NCBI GenBank assembly: GCA_045595165.1
Contig: JAZNZY010000005.1
Location: 1 to 64,000 of the forward strand
DNA from: SFLA01 sp045595165
GTDB taxonomy: Bacteria > Bacillota > Clostridia > Oscillospirales > CAG-382
Direction: 5' to 3'
DNA: 64,000 nt
Shown here: positions 8,871 through 17,810 of the stretch, one piece after another
How the letters are laid out: every line of letters begins with the position of its first letter
Position numbering within the stretch: the stretch's first letter is position 1
Position numbers and translations under genes: made by a program
Notes under the pieces: generated by a model
The model's input: the letters and a program-made list of their open reading frames with translations, nothing else
The model's database searches: none
What the model was told of the DNA's origin: nothing

Positions 8871-10250
8871 TTATATATCCTGATAAATTGCGCCGAGAGA
8901 AACCATGGTTTCTCTTACCTTCTTGCCGTCTACTTCACGGGCAGGCACGCCTGCATCGATCGCCATAGCGGCGGCTATACCGGCGGCTTCACCGGAGGAG
9001 CGCACGGACTGCTGTACACGGAGAGAGGACTGAACGATAAATTCTGCGCCCAGACATCTGCCGGCAACCAAAAGGTTATCCACACCCTTTACAACCAAGG
9101 AACGGTAAGGAATATCGTACCAAGGACGAGCCTCGTCTTTTTCGATGCCGTCAAAGGAGCAGTTGTGGGCTTTGCCGTGTACGTCGATAGGATAATTGGA
9201 CTGACAGAACATATCATCAAACTTGCGCTGTGCGTAAAGATCGAGCGCAGTCATTACGTATTCTGTGATTATCTCACGGCTTTCTCTTATACCCACCATT
9301 GCGGCAATCTCTGCAACGTAGGCGTTTTCAAATCCGGGGAAGTGCTTTCTGTAGTACATAAGCTGACGGAAGATAGCCTTTTTGCCCTTAAGCTGGGAAA
9401 TTGTAAGGTCATCGGGATTGGTGGCGTCTATATTTTCAAAGAATTCGGGGCAGTTAAAGGCAAGGCCGTCTTTTCTGCCGGGAATGGTAAATACCTGCCA
9501 GTAAGCCTTATCCATAGGCTCCAGCTCGCCGGATTCTATACCTGCATCAAACCATTCGGTCAGTGCCCAAGGCTTGGATGCAACACCGCCGCCGTAAAGG
9601 GTAGTATAAGGATTTGCGGGATCGCAGGAAGCGCCGCCAAGACCGGTACGAGCCGCCTCTGCACGCATAAATTCACCTGCTTTGGGGATATCGATACCGC
9701 CCAGTATGTAACGGAGGGACATAGGCTGGTTTATACCCGTTTCGGGGTTGCCCTTTGTGTAGTCTGCACCTGCCATTACGCACACGTCGCCATCGCCGGT
9801 AGCGTCAATGAACATTTTACCTTTAACAAGCTGTTCGCCTGCTTTGTTTACTATCTTTACTGCGGTAACAGAGCCGTTTTCAACCTCTACGTTTGCGATA
9901 TAGGTGTGGTAAAGAAGGTTAACGCCTGCTTCTACGCACAACTCCTCAAGTGCCAGACGGAGTACGAGAGGATCGAACATATTGCCCTGATCGTTACAGC
10001 TTGCGTACTTAAGCTGTTTTTCCACAAGCTTTTTTTGAATATAAGAGCACTGGGGGTTGATACGCATATAGGTATGCATTACGGGAGTAACAAGACCGTT
10101 TGTGGCTGTGCCTCCCAAAGAGCCGAACTGCTCGATAACAAGTACCTTTTTGCCCTGTTCGGCTGCTGCGATCGCCGCGAAAGCGCCTGCAGTACCGCCG
10201 CCACATACGACAACGTCTGCTTCCATATAAACGGGAAATGCTGTTTTCAT
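8871..10250 (-). CDS. FAD-dependent oxidoreductase, FAD_oxidored family
   Basis: 459 residues, predicted soluble. The N-terminus DVVVCGGGTAGAFAAIAAAEQGKKVLVIE is a Rossmann dinucleotide fold with GxGxxG-type glycines, followed by GSLGGTATNGLVTPVM, typical of the FAD_oxidored group. A second conserved stretch, IDATGDGDVCVMAGADY, and the C-terminal NLLVAGRCLGAEFIVQSSLRV complete the FAD pocket. Relatives are often found with carbohydrate or organic-acid catabolic genes; the substrate is not evident here. AAGGAG lies ten bases before the ATG. It follows ligA closely (13 bases) and is likely co-transcribed with it. Confidence 0.85.
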   Translation of the reverse strand: MKTAFPVYMEADVVVCGGGTAGAFAAIAAAEQGKKVLVIEQFGSLGGTATNGLVTPVMHTYMRINPQCSYIQKKLVEKQLKYASCNDQGNMFDPLVLRLALEELCVEAGVNLLYHTYIANVEVENGSVTAVKIVNKAGEQLVKGKMFIDATGDGDVCVMAGADYTKGNPETGINQPMSLRYILGGIDIPKAGEFMRAEAARTGLGGASCDPANPYTTLYGGGVASKPWALTEWFDAGIESGELEPMDKAYWQVFTIPGRKDGLAFNCPEFFENIDATNPDDLTISQLKGKKAIFRQLMYYRKHFPGFENAYVAEIAAMVGIRESREIITEYVMTALDLYAQRKFDDMFCQSNYPIDVHGKAHNCSFDGIEKDEARPWYDIPYRSLVVKGVDNLLVAGRCLGAEFIVQSSLRVQQSVRSSGEAAGIAAAMAIDAGVPAREVDGKKVRETMVSLGAIYQDI

Positions 10251-10263
10251 AGTAATTACTCCT

Positions 10264-12252
10264 TTATTTAAGCAATTTTAAAAATTCTTCTTCGGTTATT
10301 ACCGGTATTCCCAGTTGTTCGGCTTTGGCTTTTTTACTGCCTGCCTCATCCCCCGCAACCACGAAGGAGGTCTTTTTGGATACGCTTCCCGCAGCGGTAC
10401 CGCCGTAAGAGCGTATTAGTGCTTCTATCTCCGAGCGCTTCATTGTAACCATAGTGCCTGTTACGACCACAGTCTTTCCTGCAAGGATATCACCGTTTTT
10501 AACGCTGTTATCCTCCATCAGAACGCCGTAATCCTCCAGCTTTTGAATAATGGCTCTGTTCTTTTCGGAGGAAAAGAAGCTTACAAGCGCATCTGCGGAT
10601 TCGGGGCCTATATCCTTTACGGAGCACAAGGTCTCTCTGTCCGCATCCATAAGGGAGCGCATATTTCCGAATTCGGCGGCAAGCACTGTTCCCGCTTTTT
10701 CGCCGATATGCCGTATTCCCAAAGCGTATATAAGGCGGGCAAGCCCCGCATTTTTTGATTTCTCCACGGAATCCAGAATGTTTAAAGCGCTTTTTTCGCC
10801 CAAGCCTTCAAGAAGGGCTACCTTGTCTTTATCCAGAACGTAAAGGTCGGAAACATCGCTCACCATACCTGAATCTATTAAAAGGCCTGCCACGCTTTTT
10901 CCCACGGTTTCGATATTCATTGCATCGCGGGAAACGAAATGCTCCAACGCTCTGCGCACCTGAGCGGGACAAAAAGTATTTGTACAGCGGGTGGCGGCAA
11001 AGCCCTCTTCCCTCTCGGCGGGAGCACCACAAACGGGACAATAGCTTGGCATTTCAAAGGGAGAAGCATTCTCGGGACGGAGCTTAAGATCCACGCCCAC
11101 GACTTCGGGAATAATATCCCCCGCCTTGCGGACGAACACCGTATCTCCCACACGAATATCCTTTTCCCGAATATAATCTATATTATGAAGGGTAGCCTGG
11201 GTAACGTTGGTTCCCGCAAGACGTACTGTATCGAATATCGCCTTGGGGGTAAGGACGCCGGTTCTGCCCACCTGAATAATTATTTCCCTCAAAACTGTAG
11301 ATGCCGTTTCCGGAGGGTATTTATATGCAACCGCCCAACGGGGAACGGATGCGGTCTGCCCCATTTCCTCACGCAGAGCAAGGGAGTTTACCTTTACCAC
11401 AGCGCCGTCAATATCAAAGGGCAGAGATGAGCGTTTTTCGCCTATTTCATCAATAACTGCGCCTACCTGATCTGCGGTATCGCACACCACGCGGTAAGGA
11501 GAAACGGTAAAGCCGTATTCCTCCAGCAGATCCAGCGTTTCGCGGTGAGTGGAAGGCGTTTCCTCCGAGCATTCCTGAAGATTAAACACAAAAATATCCA
11601 ATCTTCTTGAAGCGCACACGCGGCTGTCAAGCTGTCTAAGAGAGCCTGCGGCGGCATTTCTGGGATTTGCGAATGGAGGCTGTCCCTCTTCCTCGCGAAC
11701 ACGGTTAAGGTCTGCAAACACGCTCTTGGGCATATACACCTCGCCGCGGACAACAAGATGTGCGGGAGGGGTATCCGTATTCAATTTAAGAGGAATATTG
11801 CGCACCGTTTTAAGGTTTGCGGTAACGTCCTCTCCGTACTCTCCGTCCCCTCTGGTTGCACCCAGAACAAACACGCCGTTTTCATAGGTGAGGGCAACGG
11901 AAAGTCCGTCTATTTTTGCTTCCGTAACGAAATCCGCGTACCCATACGCTTCCTTTACCTTTCCGCAAAAGGAAACCACTTCCTCGGTGGAAAATACGTC
12001 TGTAAGAGAGCCGAGAGATACGTTGTGGTGCACCTTTTCAAATCTTTCCGCCACGGCACCGCCGACACGATGTGTCATAGAAACGGGAGAAGCGTATTCG
12101 GGATACTGCTCCTCTAATTTCTTAAGACGGTCAAACATCGCATCGTATTCGTAATCGGATATTTCGGGGCTGTCCAACTCGTAATACTTTTTGGAATGAT
12201 ATTCAAGAGCCTTTTCAAGCTCACGCATTTCTTTTTCTATGCTTTGGTACAT
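10264..12252 (-). CDS. ligA: NAD-dependent DNA ligase
   Basis: Replicative DNA ligase that seals nicks using NAD+. From the ATG at 12252 the protein has 662 residues, the usual LigA length. The YY..DSPEISDYEYD motif near residue 22 belongs to the Ia domain, the adenylated lysine is in EAKIDGLS near residue 110, four zinc cysteines are in CPVCGAP and CTNTFCPAQ, helix-hairpin-helix repeats follow, and a BRCT domain ends the chain. An in-frame TTG at 12267 would add five residues, but the ATG aligns better with the family start (MYQSIEKEMREL). The start lies inside the 3' end of prmA, so the two are coupled. Confidence 0.96.
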   Translation of the reverse strand: MYQSIEKEMRELEKALEYHSKKYYELDSPEISDYEYDAMFDRLKKLEEQYPEYASPVSMTHRVGGAVAERFEKVHHNVSLGSLTDVFSTEEVVSFCGKVKEAYGYADFVTEAKIDGLSVALTYENGVFVLGATRGDGEYGEDVTANLKTVRNIPLKLNTDTPPAHLVVRGEVYMPKSVFADLNRVREEEGQPPFANPRNAAAGSLRQLDSRVCASRRLDIFVFNLQECSEETPSTHRETLDLLEEYGFTVSPYRVVCDTADQVGAVIDEIGEKRSSLPFDIDGAVVKVNSLALREEMGQTASVPRWAVAYKYPPETASTVLREIIIQVGRTGVLTPKAIFDTVRLAGTNVTQATLHNIDYIREKDIRVGDTVFVRKAGDIIPEVVGVDLKLRPENASPFEMPSYCPVCGAPAEREEGFAATRCTNTFCPAQVRRALEHFVSRDAMNIETVGKSVAGLLIDSGMVSDVSDLYVLDKDKVALLEGLGEKSALNILDSVEKSKNAGLARLIYALGIRHIGEKAGTVLAAEFGNMRSLMDADRETLCSVKDIGPESADALVSFFSSEKNRAIIQKLEDYGVLMEDNSVKNGDILAGKTVVVTGTMVTMKRSEIEALIRSYGGTAAGSVSKKTSFVVAGDEAGSKKAKAEQLGIPVITEEEFLKLLK

Positions 12253-13196
12253 ATTATTGAAACCCAATCATTTTTTTCGCCTATGCCCGTAAGAGCAAAG
12301 CCGTTTTCTGCAAGGGCGCTCAGAACCTCGCCCTTTCTGGGGGATATTATTCCGCTGCAGATGAGAGTGCCTTCATCCTCCAGCACCTTTTTGAAGGTGG
12401 GTGCCATGGCGATAATAACATCCGCAACTATATTTGCAAGAATAACTCCGTACTTTTTGGAGGTAACTTTATTGTAAACGCCCTCATCGGAAAGGGTGTT
12501 TCCGCACAGTCCCTCAAAGTTTTGAACTTTATTGAGGATTGCGTTTTTTACGGCTATATCAACTGCGTTTTTATCAATATCCACAGCCAGAACGTCCTTT
12601 GCGCCCAAAAGCAGAGCACCGATACCTAAAATTCCGCTTCCACAGCCCATATCCAGAACACTTGCGTTTTCAAGGGGGATATCCTCCAATGCCTCAAGAC
12701 ACAGAGAGGTGGTTTCGTGCTGACCGCTTCCGAAGGAGGATTCGGGGTCTATCTCTAAAACGATACGGTCCTCCCCTTCCCAATCCTCCCAGGTGGGCTT
12801 TACCACAAAGGAGTTTCCGATGGGCAGAGGATGGAAAAATTCCTTCCAGTTGTCTGCCCACTCGCTGTCGTCGGTTTCGCTTATATCGGTTTTTAAAGAG
12901 CCGAGATCAAATTCGGTTTCGTTGCGGAGGGCTTCTATTCCCTCCAAAATGATCTCCATCTTCTCTCTTCCCTGGCTGTTATCCGCCAGATATACTCTTA
13001 CCTTGGCTTCCTCGTCCTTGGTTTCAAGAAGTGCATCGTCAACGTAATCGAAGGGGACGTACTGTGTATCCAGCAATTCCTGCAGGTCTGTGGGATCGAC
13101 GATCTCAAAGCACTCTGCCTCTGCGCCCATAAGGACACCCTGAATAAACTCTACTCCCAAAGAGGATGCGTGAACGGTTATCTTGTGAAATTTCAT
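12237..13196 (-). CDS. prmA: Ribosomal protein L11 methyltransferase
   Basis: SAM-dependent enzyme that trimethylates ribosomal protein L11 in the cytoplasm. The 319-residue chain has a poorly conserved N-terminal substrate-binding domain and a Rossmann-fold methyltransferase. It shows EIDPESSFGSGQHETT near residue 140, motif I LDMGCGSGILGIGALLLGA, AVDIDKNAV, and the LANIVADVI motif. AGGAG lies upstream of the ATG at 13196. It overlaps ligA by 16 bases. In many Clostridia prmA sits in the dnaK region; its place here between SanA-like and LigA genes is lineage-specific. Confidence 0.95.
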   Translation of the reverse strand: MKFHKITVHASSLGVEFIQGVLMGAEAECFEIVDPTDLQELLDTQYVPFDYVDDALLETKDEEAKVRVYLADNSQGREKMEIILEGIEALRNETEFDLGSLKTDISETDDSEWADNWKEFFHPLPIGNSFVVKPTWEDWEGEDRIVLEIDPESSFGSGQHETTSLCLEALEDIPLENASVLDMGCGSGILGIGALLLGAKDVLAVDIDKNAVDIAVKNAILNKVQNFEGLCGNTLSDEGVYNKVTSKKYGVILANIVADVIIAMAPTFKKVLEDEGTLICSGIISPRKGEVLSALAENGFALTGIGEKNDWVSIICTKA

Positions 13197-13211
13197 AAAT
13201 AATATACTCCT

Positions 13212-13892
13212 TTAGTCCCAACTTGCGGAGGCTTCTCCGTAGATGGGAATACTGTCGCCCAGATATTTGGGCTTCGGCTTGAATACCGCATTGACAACGG
13301 CTTTTACCCTTGCCAACGGCTCACGCACGTTAGTGGTGAAAAATGCAGGGCTGTAGCTTTCCTCACTGCAGGTAACACCGTAGGTTTCAAGCCCCAATGC
13401 GTTGCCGAGGAAAACGGCACGATTTACGTGAAAGGCTTGGGTTACAACTATCACTTTTTCGCAAAGGAAGATATCTCTTGCTCTGTACATAGAATCGTAG
13501 GTATCAAACCCTGCGTGGTCGGTAAAAATATGCTCCTCCGGCACGCCCTTGGAAACGGCGTAAGCTTTCATTGCGTTTACTTCATCGTAATCCACCCTGC
13601 CGTGGTCGCCGGACATAATTATACGGTCTGCCGCGCCGCTGAAATACAGTTCACAGCCTTTATCCAGCCGCGCTTTAAGAATGGCGGAGGGCGTGTCCCC
13701 TCTTACCATTGCGCCGAGAATAATAATGGCATCGCACTTGGGAATGTCAAAAGCATTTATCTTTTTCTGCGATCCCCAAATAACCGTAAGATTACATACC
13801 GAAAGGAAAAGCAGGCACACTGCCCCTATAAAAAGCACTGTTAAAGCCAAATTTTTTAAATATTTAGTTATTTTTTGCTTTCTCATACTCAT
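13212..13892 (-). CDS. SanA/ElyC-like DUF218 membrane protein
   Basis: 226 residues: a basic N-terminus, one transmembrane helix at about residues 13-35 (LALTVLFIGAVCLLFLSVCN), then a DUF218 domain facing outside. The domain shows CDAIIILGAMVRGDTPSA, ADRIIMSGDHGRVDYDE, and VIVVTQAFHVNRAVFL, the typical SanA/YdcF pattern with acidic and histidine residues at the presumed active site. Members of the family are linked to envelope integrity and vancomycin exclusion, but the reaction is not established. Its start overlaps the end of the neighbouring endonuclease IV-like gene by 29 bases, which indicates co-transcription. Confidence 0.85.
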   Translation of the reverse strand: MSMRKQKITKYLKNLALTVLFIGAVCLLFLSVCNLTVIWGSQKKINAFDIPKCDAIIILGAMVRGDTPSAILKARLDKGCELYFSGAADRIIMSGDHGRVDYDEVNAMKAYAVSKGVPEEHIFTDHAGFDTYDSMYRARDIFLCEKVIVVTQAFHVNRAVFLGNALGLETYGVTCSEESYSPAFFTTNVREPLARVKAVVNAVFKPKPKYLGDSIPIYGEASASWD

Positions 13893-14718
13893 TTTTTAAT
13901 ATTTTTGCATCGCAAGACTGGGTTCCCGCGGATTCGCAGATGATGGTGGGAGAAAGTCCCTTTCTTGCTATGACCTGCGCCAAGCTCTCAGGCGAGGGAC
14001 CGTAAAGCTCATCTTCAAAGGTAAGGTGCTTTTTCTCTCCCATTCCCGTGTATTCTATTTTTGAAAAATGGCAATGCAGGGTATCTGCATATTCACTTCC
14101 CAGACGACGGGAAATTTCATCAAAAATAAACTCGTAATCCGCGTCTGTCTTTATACTGCCCAGAGTCCTTGCGTTCAAGTGGCCGAAATCCACCACGGGC
14201 ACGAAATTTTCGGACAAAGTGCAAAGGGTAAGCACCTCGTCAAGAGTACCCAGCTGGTTTATCTTGCCCATTGTTTCTATACCCAATTTTACCTTAAAGC
14301 CCGATTCCTTAAGGGCTTTGTCTGCCATAAGCAGGGTTTCGGAAGCGTACTCCATCGCCTGCTCTCTGCTTATCTTTGCGCAGGAGCCGCAATGCACCAC
14401 CATAACGGATGCGCCCAAAAGCTCACTTGCGGCGGCGGATTCCATTATGTAGCCTACGCTTTTAACACGCTTTTCCTTTTCCACAGAGGAAAGGGATATA
14501 AAATAGGGGGTGTGGAAGGACATTTTTATGCCCAGCTCTTTTGCGTATTCACCCATTTCCGCAAGCAAGGAGGGAGATGCGTGTATACCCCTGCCCGCCT
14601 CATATTCGTATGCGTCAAGCCCGTAATCCTTTACCCATTTTGGTGCGTAAAGAGAGCTTTTAAGACCGCTTTTTGCAAACTCTTCACAATTGCCGCCGGG
14701 GCCGAAAAGTGCGCTCAT
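13864..14718 (-). CDS. Endonuclease IV-like TIM-barrel protein (AP endonuclease family 2)
   Basis: 284 residues from the ATG at 14718, which has AAAGGAGG at optimal distance; an in-frame TTG lies one codon earlier. The metal-ligand motifs of the endonuclease IV/xylose isomerase-like barrel are in order: SFHTPYFISL, VVHCGSCAK, GIETMGKINQLG, VDFGHLNART, LHCHFSKIEYTG and ICES. The order and lengths fit a DNA repair AP endonuclease (Nfo). However, motifs such as ENTAG and HLNDSK are diverged (IETMG, HCHFSK), so a sugar-isomerase-like or other metal-dependent role is possible. The start codon overlaps the yqeG stop (TGATG). Confidence 0.72.
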   Translation of the reverse strand: MSALFGPGGNCEEFAKSGLKSSLYAPKWVKDYGLDAYEYEAGRGIHASPSLLAEMGEYAKELGIKMSFHTPYFISLSSVEKEKRVKSVGYIMESAAASELLGASVMVVHCGSCAKISREQAMEYASETLLMADKALKESGFKVKLGIETMGKINQLGTLDEVLTLCTLSENFVPVVDFGHLNARTLGSIKTDADYEFIFDEISRRLGSEYADTLHCHFSKIEYTGMGEKKHLTFEDELYGPSPESLAQVIARKGLSPTIICESAGTQSCDAKILKNEYEKAKNN

Positions 14719-15224
14719 CAAGCTCTCCTCCTTTTAAACTTATGGATATGGGGCTTTTCAAAAAGACGCTTTACCTTTATAAACCAGCCCTCGTCCTCAC
14801 GGTCGATAGGCTCAACGATATACGCACGCACACCTGCACGGTGGGCACAAAGGCAATCTGTAAAGAGCTGGTCGCCGATAACCAGAGTCTGCTCCTTGGT
14901 TACGCCGAATTTACGCATTATTCTGCGTACGGCGCGGCGGGAGGGCTTTTTGGCTTTACTTATGGTGAAAAAGCCAAGGGGACGGTTGAATTTCTCAACC
15001 CGCTTGCCGTCGTTATTGGAAGCAAACGCCACGTTAATGCCGTTATCCCGCAGAGAAAACAGATACTTTGCCATTCGCTCCGTAGGATAGGCAACGCTGT
15101 AGGGAGCGATTGTATTATCCACATCAAAAACAACGGTATTTATCCCGTCCGCCTTTAACAGCTCGGGAGTTATCTCGTATATGTTTTTAAACATTTTATC
15201 AGGTGTAAGTGAAATTTTACTCAT
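14718..15224 (-). CDS. yqeG: YqeG-family HAD-IIIA phosphatase
   Basis: 168 residues from the ATG at 15224 (GTGAGG upstream; a GTG at 15236 is the alternative). HAD signature motifs are VVFDVDNTI near the N-terminus (nucleophile Asp and acid Asp), FASNN (motif II), a Lys in SKAKKPS (motif III) and VIGDQLFTD (motif IV). This pattern and length match YqeG, a conserved Firmicute phosphatase of the PGP-like group whose substrate has not been settled. It heads a seven-gene minus-strand run down to psd. The run has tight spacing or overlaps. Confidence 0.88.
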   Translation of the reverse strand: MSKISLTPDKMFKNIYEITPELLKADGINTVVFDVDNTIAPYSVAYPTERMAKYLFSLRDNGINVAFASNNDGKRVEKFNRPLGFFTISKAKKPSRRAVRRIMRKFGVTKEQTLVIGDQLFTDCLCAHRAGVRAYIVEPIDREDEGWFIKVKRLFEKPHIHKFKRRRA

Positions 15225-15300
15225 TGTATTCCTCACAGTATTATTCAGTTTATTTTAACATTATAATGTAAAAAAGTAAAGTAAAATATTATAAATTTAC

Positions 15301-15329
15301 TTGAAAAGATACTCACTTTATTCTATAAT
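15301..15329 (+). promoter_or_regulatory. Sigma-A-like promoter before the small membrane protein and recD2
   Basis: TTGAAA at 15301-15306, 17 bp spacer, TATAAT at 15324-15329. It is a strong match, but the expected start near 15336 would fall within the ribosome binding site of the gene starting at 15347. Confidence 0.65.
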
Positions 15330-15346
15330 CGGAGGTGGAAAAACAT

Positions 15347-15601
15347 ATGGAAATTTTTACGGCGTTTCTGGTATGTATCGGCGTGTGCTTTTTGCTGACA
15401 TTGGTGCTGGAGAAAAAGTGTACCGAGGTTACGGAAATATACATTCCCGCAGAGGAAGACACCGAGCAAACGGTTAAAGAAAAGCTGTATGACTGTTCCC
15501 TGCGGGGTAGCAAGGTGATAATATGCCGCACCGCCGCAGACAAAGAAGAAATTTTAAAGCGTATGTCGGAAGAATACGGAAAAATATATAAAAAGAGGTG
15601 A
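15347..15601 (+). CDS. Small single-pass membrane protein, unknown
   Basis: 84 residues starting at an ATG with GGAGGTGG eight bases upstream. Residues 2-21 (EIFTAFLVCIGVCFLLTLVL) form a membrane helix; the remainder is charged, alpha-beta-like (YDCSLRGSKVIICRTAADKEEILKRM) and should face the cytoplasm. The stop is 7 bases before the recD2 start, so the two are co-transcribed and likely coupled. I do not recognise a family; the position before recD2 may or may not be meaningful. Confidence 0.75.
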   Translation: MEIFTAFLVCIGVCFLLTLVLEKKCTEVTEIYIPAEEDTEQTVKEKLYDCSLRGSKVIICRTAADKEEILKRMSEEYGKIYKKR

Positions 15602-15608
15602 AAAAGCT

Positions 15609-17789
15609 TTGGAGCAGGTAACGCTTGAGGGAATAGTGGAAAACATAGTCTTTACAAACGAAGATAACGGCTATACCGTGTGCGAGTGCGCCTGCGGAGG
15701 AGAGCTTATTACCCTTGTGGGAATTATGCCGTACCTCAACGAAGGAGAGAGCATAAAAGCCCAAGGAGTGTGGCAGGTGCACGCCACATTCGGAAGACAG
15801 TTAAAGGTGGAGTATTTTGAGAAAAAGCTTCCCACGGATTCGGAGGCGATATATAAATACCTTTCATCGGGTGCGGTAAAGGGTATCGGCCCCGTGACCG
15901 CCGCTCGAATTGTAGAGGCCTTCGGGGCGGACACCTTTGACGTTATGGAAAACAACCCCAAGTGGCTGTGCGATATTAAGGGAATTTCCCCGAAAAGAGC
16001 CAAGGATATTGCGGAAAGCTATGCCGCGCAGTTCGGTATGCGCAGTGTTATGCTGTTTTGCTCAAGATTTTTCGGGCCCTCCGTATCCGCAAGGATATAC
16101 CGCAGATACGGTGCCGCCGCCACGACTATAATAGAAAAAGACCCTTACCGTCTGATCGGGGATATTGAGGGAATAGGCTTTGAAAAAGCGGACACCGTGG
16201 CACAGCAACTGGGCTTCCCCGCAGACAGCCCCGAGCGAATTGAAGCGGGAGCTGAATATCTGCTTTCCGCCGCCGCATATTCGGGAGGACATTGCTGTCT
16301 GCCCGAAAAGGAACTGATCTCAAAGACGGCGCATGCGTTAAAGGTTCAACCCGTTTCCGTGGCTATGGCGGTAGGCAGACTGTGCGAAAAGGGAGATTTT
16401 ATACGCACGGACGATGAATACGTTTACTTGAAAGAATACCGTCAGGCGGAAAACTATATATCCGCAAAGCTTAAGCTGTTACGTGATACTCCCCGTCCCG
16501 AAAGATACGAGGGCGTGGAAAACGCCATTAAGGATCTGGAGAAAAAATACGGAATAATATATGCGGATGAGCAAAAGCAAGCCATAATAAGCGGTATTAC
16601 CAACGGTGTAACCGTAATAACCGGCGGTCCCGGTACAGGTAAGACTACGGTTATAAAAGCCCTTACAGAATTGCTTTTATCCCTTAAAATTTCCTTTTGC
16701 CTTGCGGCACCCACGGGCAGGGCGGCAAAGCGTATGAGCGAAGCAAGCGGTGCGGACGCAAAGACCATACACCGCCTGCTGGAAACCGAGTTCGACACCG
16801 CCCACAGACCGAAATTCGGCAGGGACGAGGGTAATCCCCTCCCCGCTTCGGTGGTGATCATCGACGAAATGTCTATGGTAGATCTTTTGCTGTTTTCATC
16901 GCTGTTAAAAGCGGTAAAAAGAGGCAGCACGTTGGTGCTGATCGGGGACGTGGACCAGCTTCCCCCCGTGGGTGCGGGACAATGTCTGAAGGATATTATA
17001 GACAGCGATGCTTTCCCCGTGGTAAGGTTAAAGCACATATTCCGTCAGGCACAGCAAAGCCTTATAGTAACCAATGCCCACGATATTAACGAGGGCAAAA
17101 TGCCCGTGCTTAACGAAAAGAAAAACGATTTCTTTTTTATGGAACGGTCGAATGCGGAGGATATACAGCAATTACTTTTGTCCCTTTGCAGGGACAGGCT
17201 TCCCAAGACCTATTCTCTTGACAGCTTTTCGGATATACAGATACTCACTCCCACCAAAAAAGGAGAGCTGGGCACGAAAGCACTTAACGCTGTTTTGCAG
17301 GACGGTCTTAACCCCAAAAGCTTTAAAAAGCGGGAAAAGAAGATCGGTTCCGTGCTGTTCCGCGAGGGCGACAAGGTAATGCAGACCAAAAACAATTATG
17401 AGATCGAATGGGACAAGGACGGTATCCGCGGACAAGGCATATTCAACGGTGACGTGGGACGGATAATATCCATAGACACCCAAAGCGAAACTATGGTTAT
17501 AAACTTCGACGAACGGGTGGCGGAATATGATTTTGCCTTGCTTGACGAATTGGAGCACGCCTTTGCGGTAACGGTGCACAAAAGCCAGGGTAACGAATAT
17601 CCCGTGGTGCTTATGCCCGTTTACGATTGTCCCTACCCCTTGATGACGAGAAATCTGTTTTACACCGCGGTAACCAGAGCAAAGCAGATACTCATACTCG
17701 TGGGAACACAAAAAAGCATTTCCGTTATGGTGGAAAATGACAGAAAATCCCACAGATACGGATTTTTGAAAAAACAACTTTCAGAATAA
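15609..17789 (+). CDS. recD2: RecD2-type ATP-dependent 5'-3' DNA helicase
   Basis: 726 residues, the usual length for the RecD-like subfamily that acts without RecBC. An N-terminal OB-like region and helix-hairpin-helix repeats (SSGAVKGIGPVTAARIVEAF) are followed by the helicase core. Walker A GGPGTGKTTVIKAL is near residue 340, motif Ia is APTGRAAKRM, Walker B is VVIIDEMSMVD, then GDVDQLPPVGAGQ. The C-terminal VTVHKSQGNEYPVVLM and FYTAVTRAK are motifs V and VI. The start is a TTG at 15609 with GAGGTG upstream. The role is in DNA repair; the genome also encodes AddAB at 39-46 kb, the usual Firmicute arrangement. Confidence 0.95.
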   Translation: MEQVTLEGIVENIVFTNEDNGYTVCECACGGELITLVGIMPYLNEGESIKAQGVWQVHATFGRQLKVEYFEKKLPTDSEAIYKYLSSGAVKGIGPVTAARIVEAFGADTFDVMENNPKWLCDIKGISPKRAKDIAESYAAQFGMRSVMLFCSRFFGPSVSARIYRRYGAAATTIIEKDPYRLIGDIEGIGFEKADTVAQQLGFPADSPERIEAGAEYLLSAAAYSGGHCCLPEKELISKTAHALKVQPVSVAMAVGRLCEKGDFIRTDDEYVYLKEYRQAENYISAKLKLLRDTPRPERYEGVENAIKDLEKKYGIIYADEQKQAIISGITNGVTVITGGPGTGKTTVIKALTELLLSLKISFCLAAPTGRAAKRMSEASGADAKTIHRLLETEFDTAHRPKFGRDEGNPLPASVVIIDEMSMVDLLLFSSLLKAVKRGSTLVLIGDVDQLPPVGAGQCLKDIIDSDAFPVVRLKHIFRQAQQSLIVTNAHDINEGKMPVLNEKKNDFFFMERSNAEDIQQLLLSLCRDRLPKTYSLDSFSDIQILTPTKKGELGTKALNAVLQDGLNPKSFKKREKKIGSVLFREGDKVMQTKNNYEIEWDKDGIRGQGIFNGDVGRIISIDTQSETMVINFDERVAEYDFALLDELEHAFAVTVHKSQGNEYPVVLMPVYDCPYPLMTRNLFYTAVTRAKQILILVGTQKSISVMVENDRKSHRYGFLKKQLSE

Positions 17790-17810
17790 ATAAACGGAGG
17801 AAGCGCAAAA

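Noticed and set aside
9165..10271. Plus-strand open frame of 368 codons opposite the FAD oxidoreductase
   Set aside because: Shadow of the real minus-strand gene; cysteine-rich nonsense composition and no binding site.
12252..12267. TTG at 12267 as ligA start
   Set aside because: The ATG at 12252 aligns with the usual LigA N-terminus; the TTG adds five unmatched residues.
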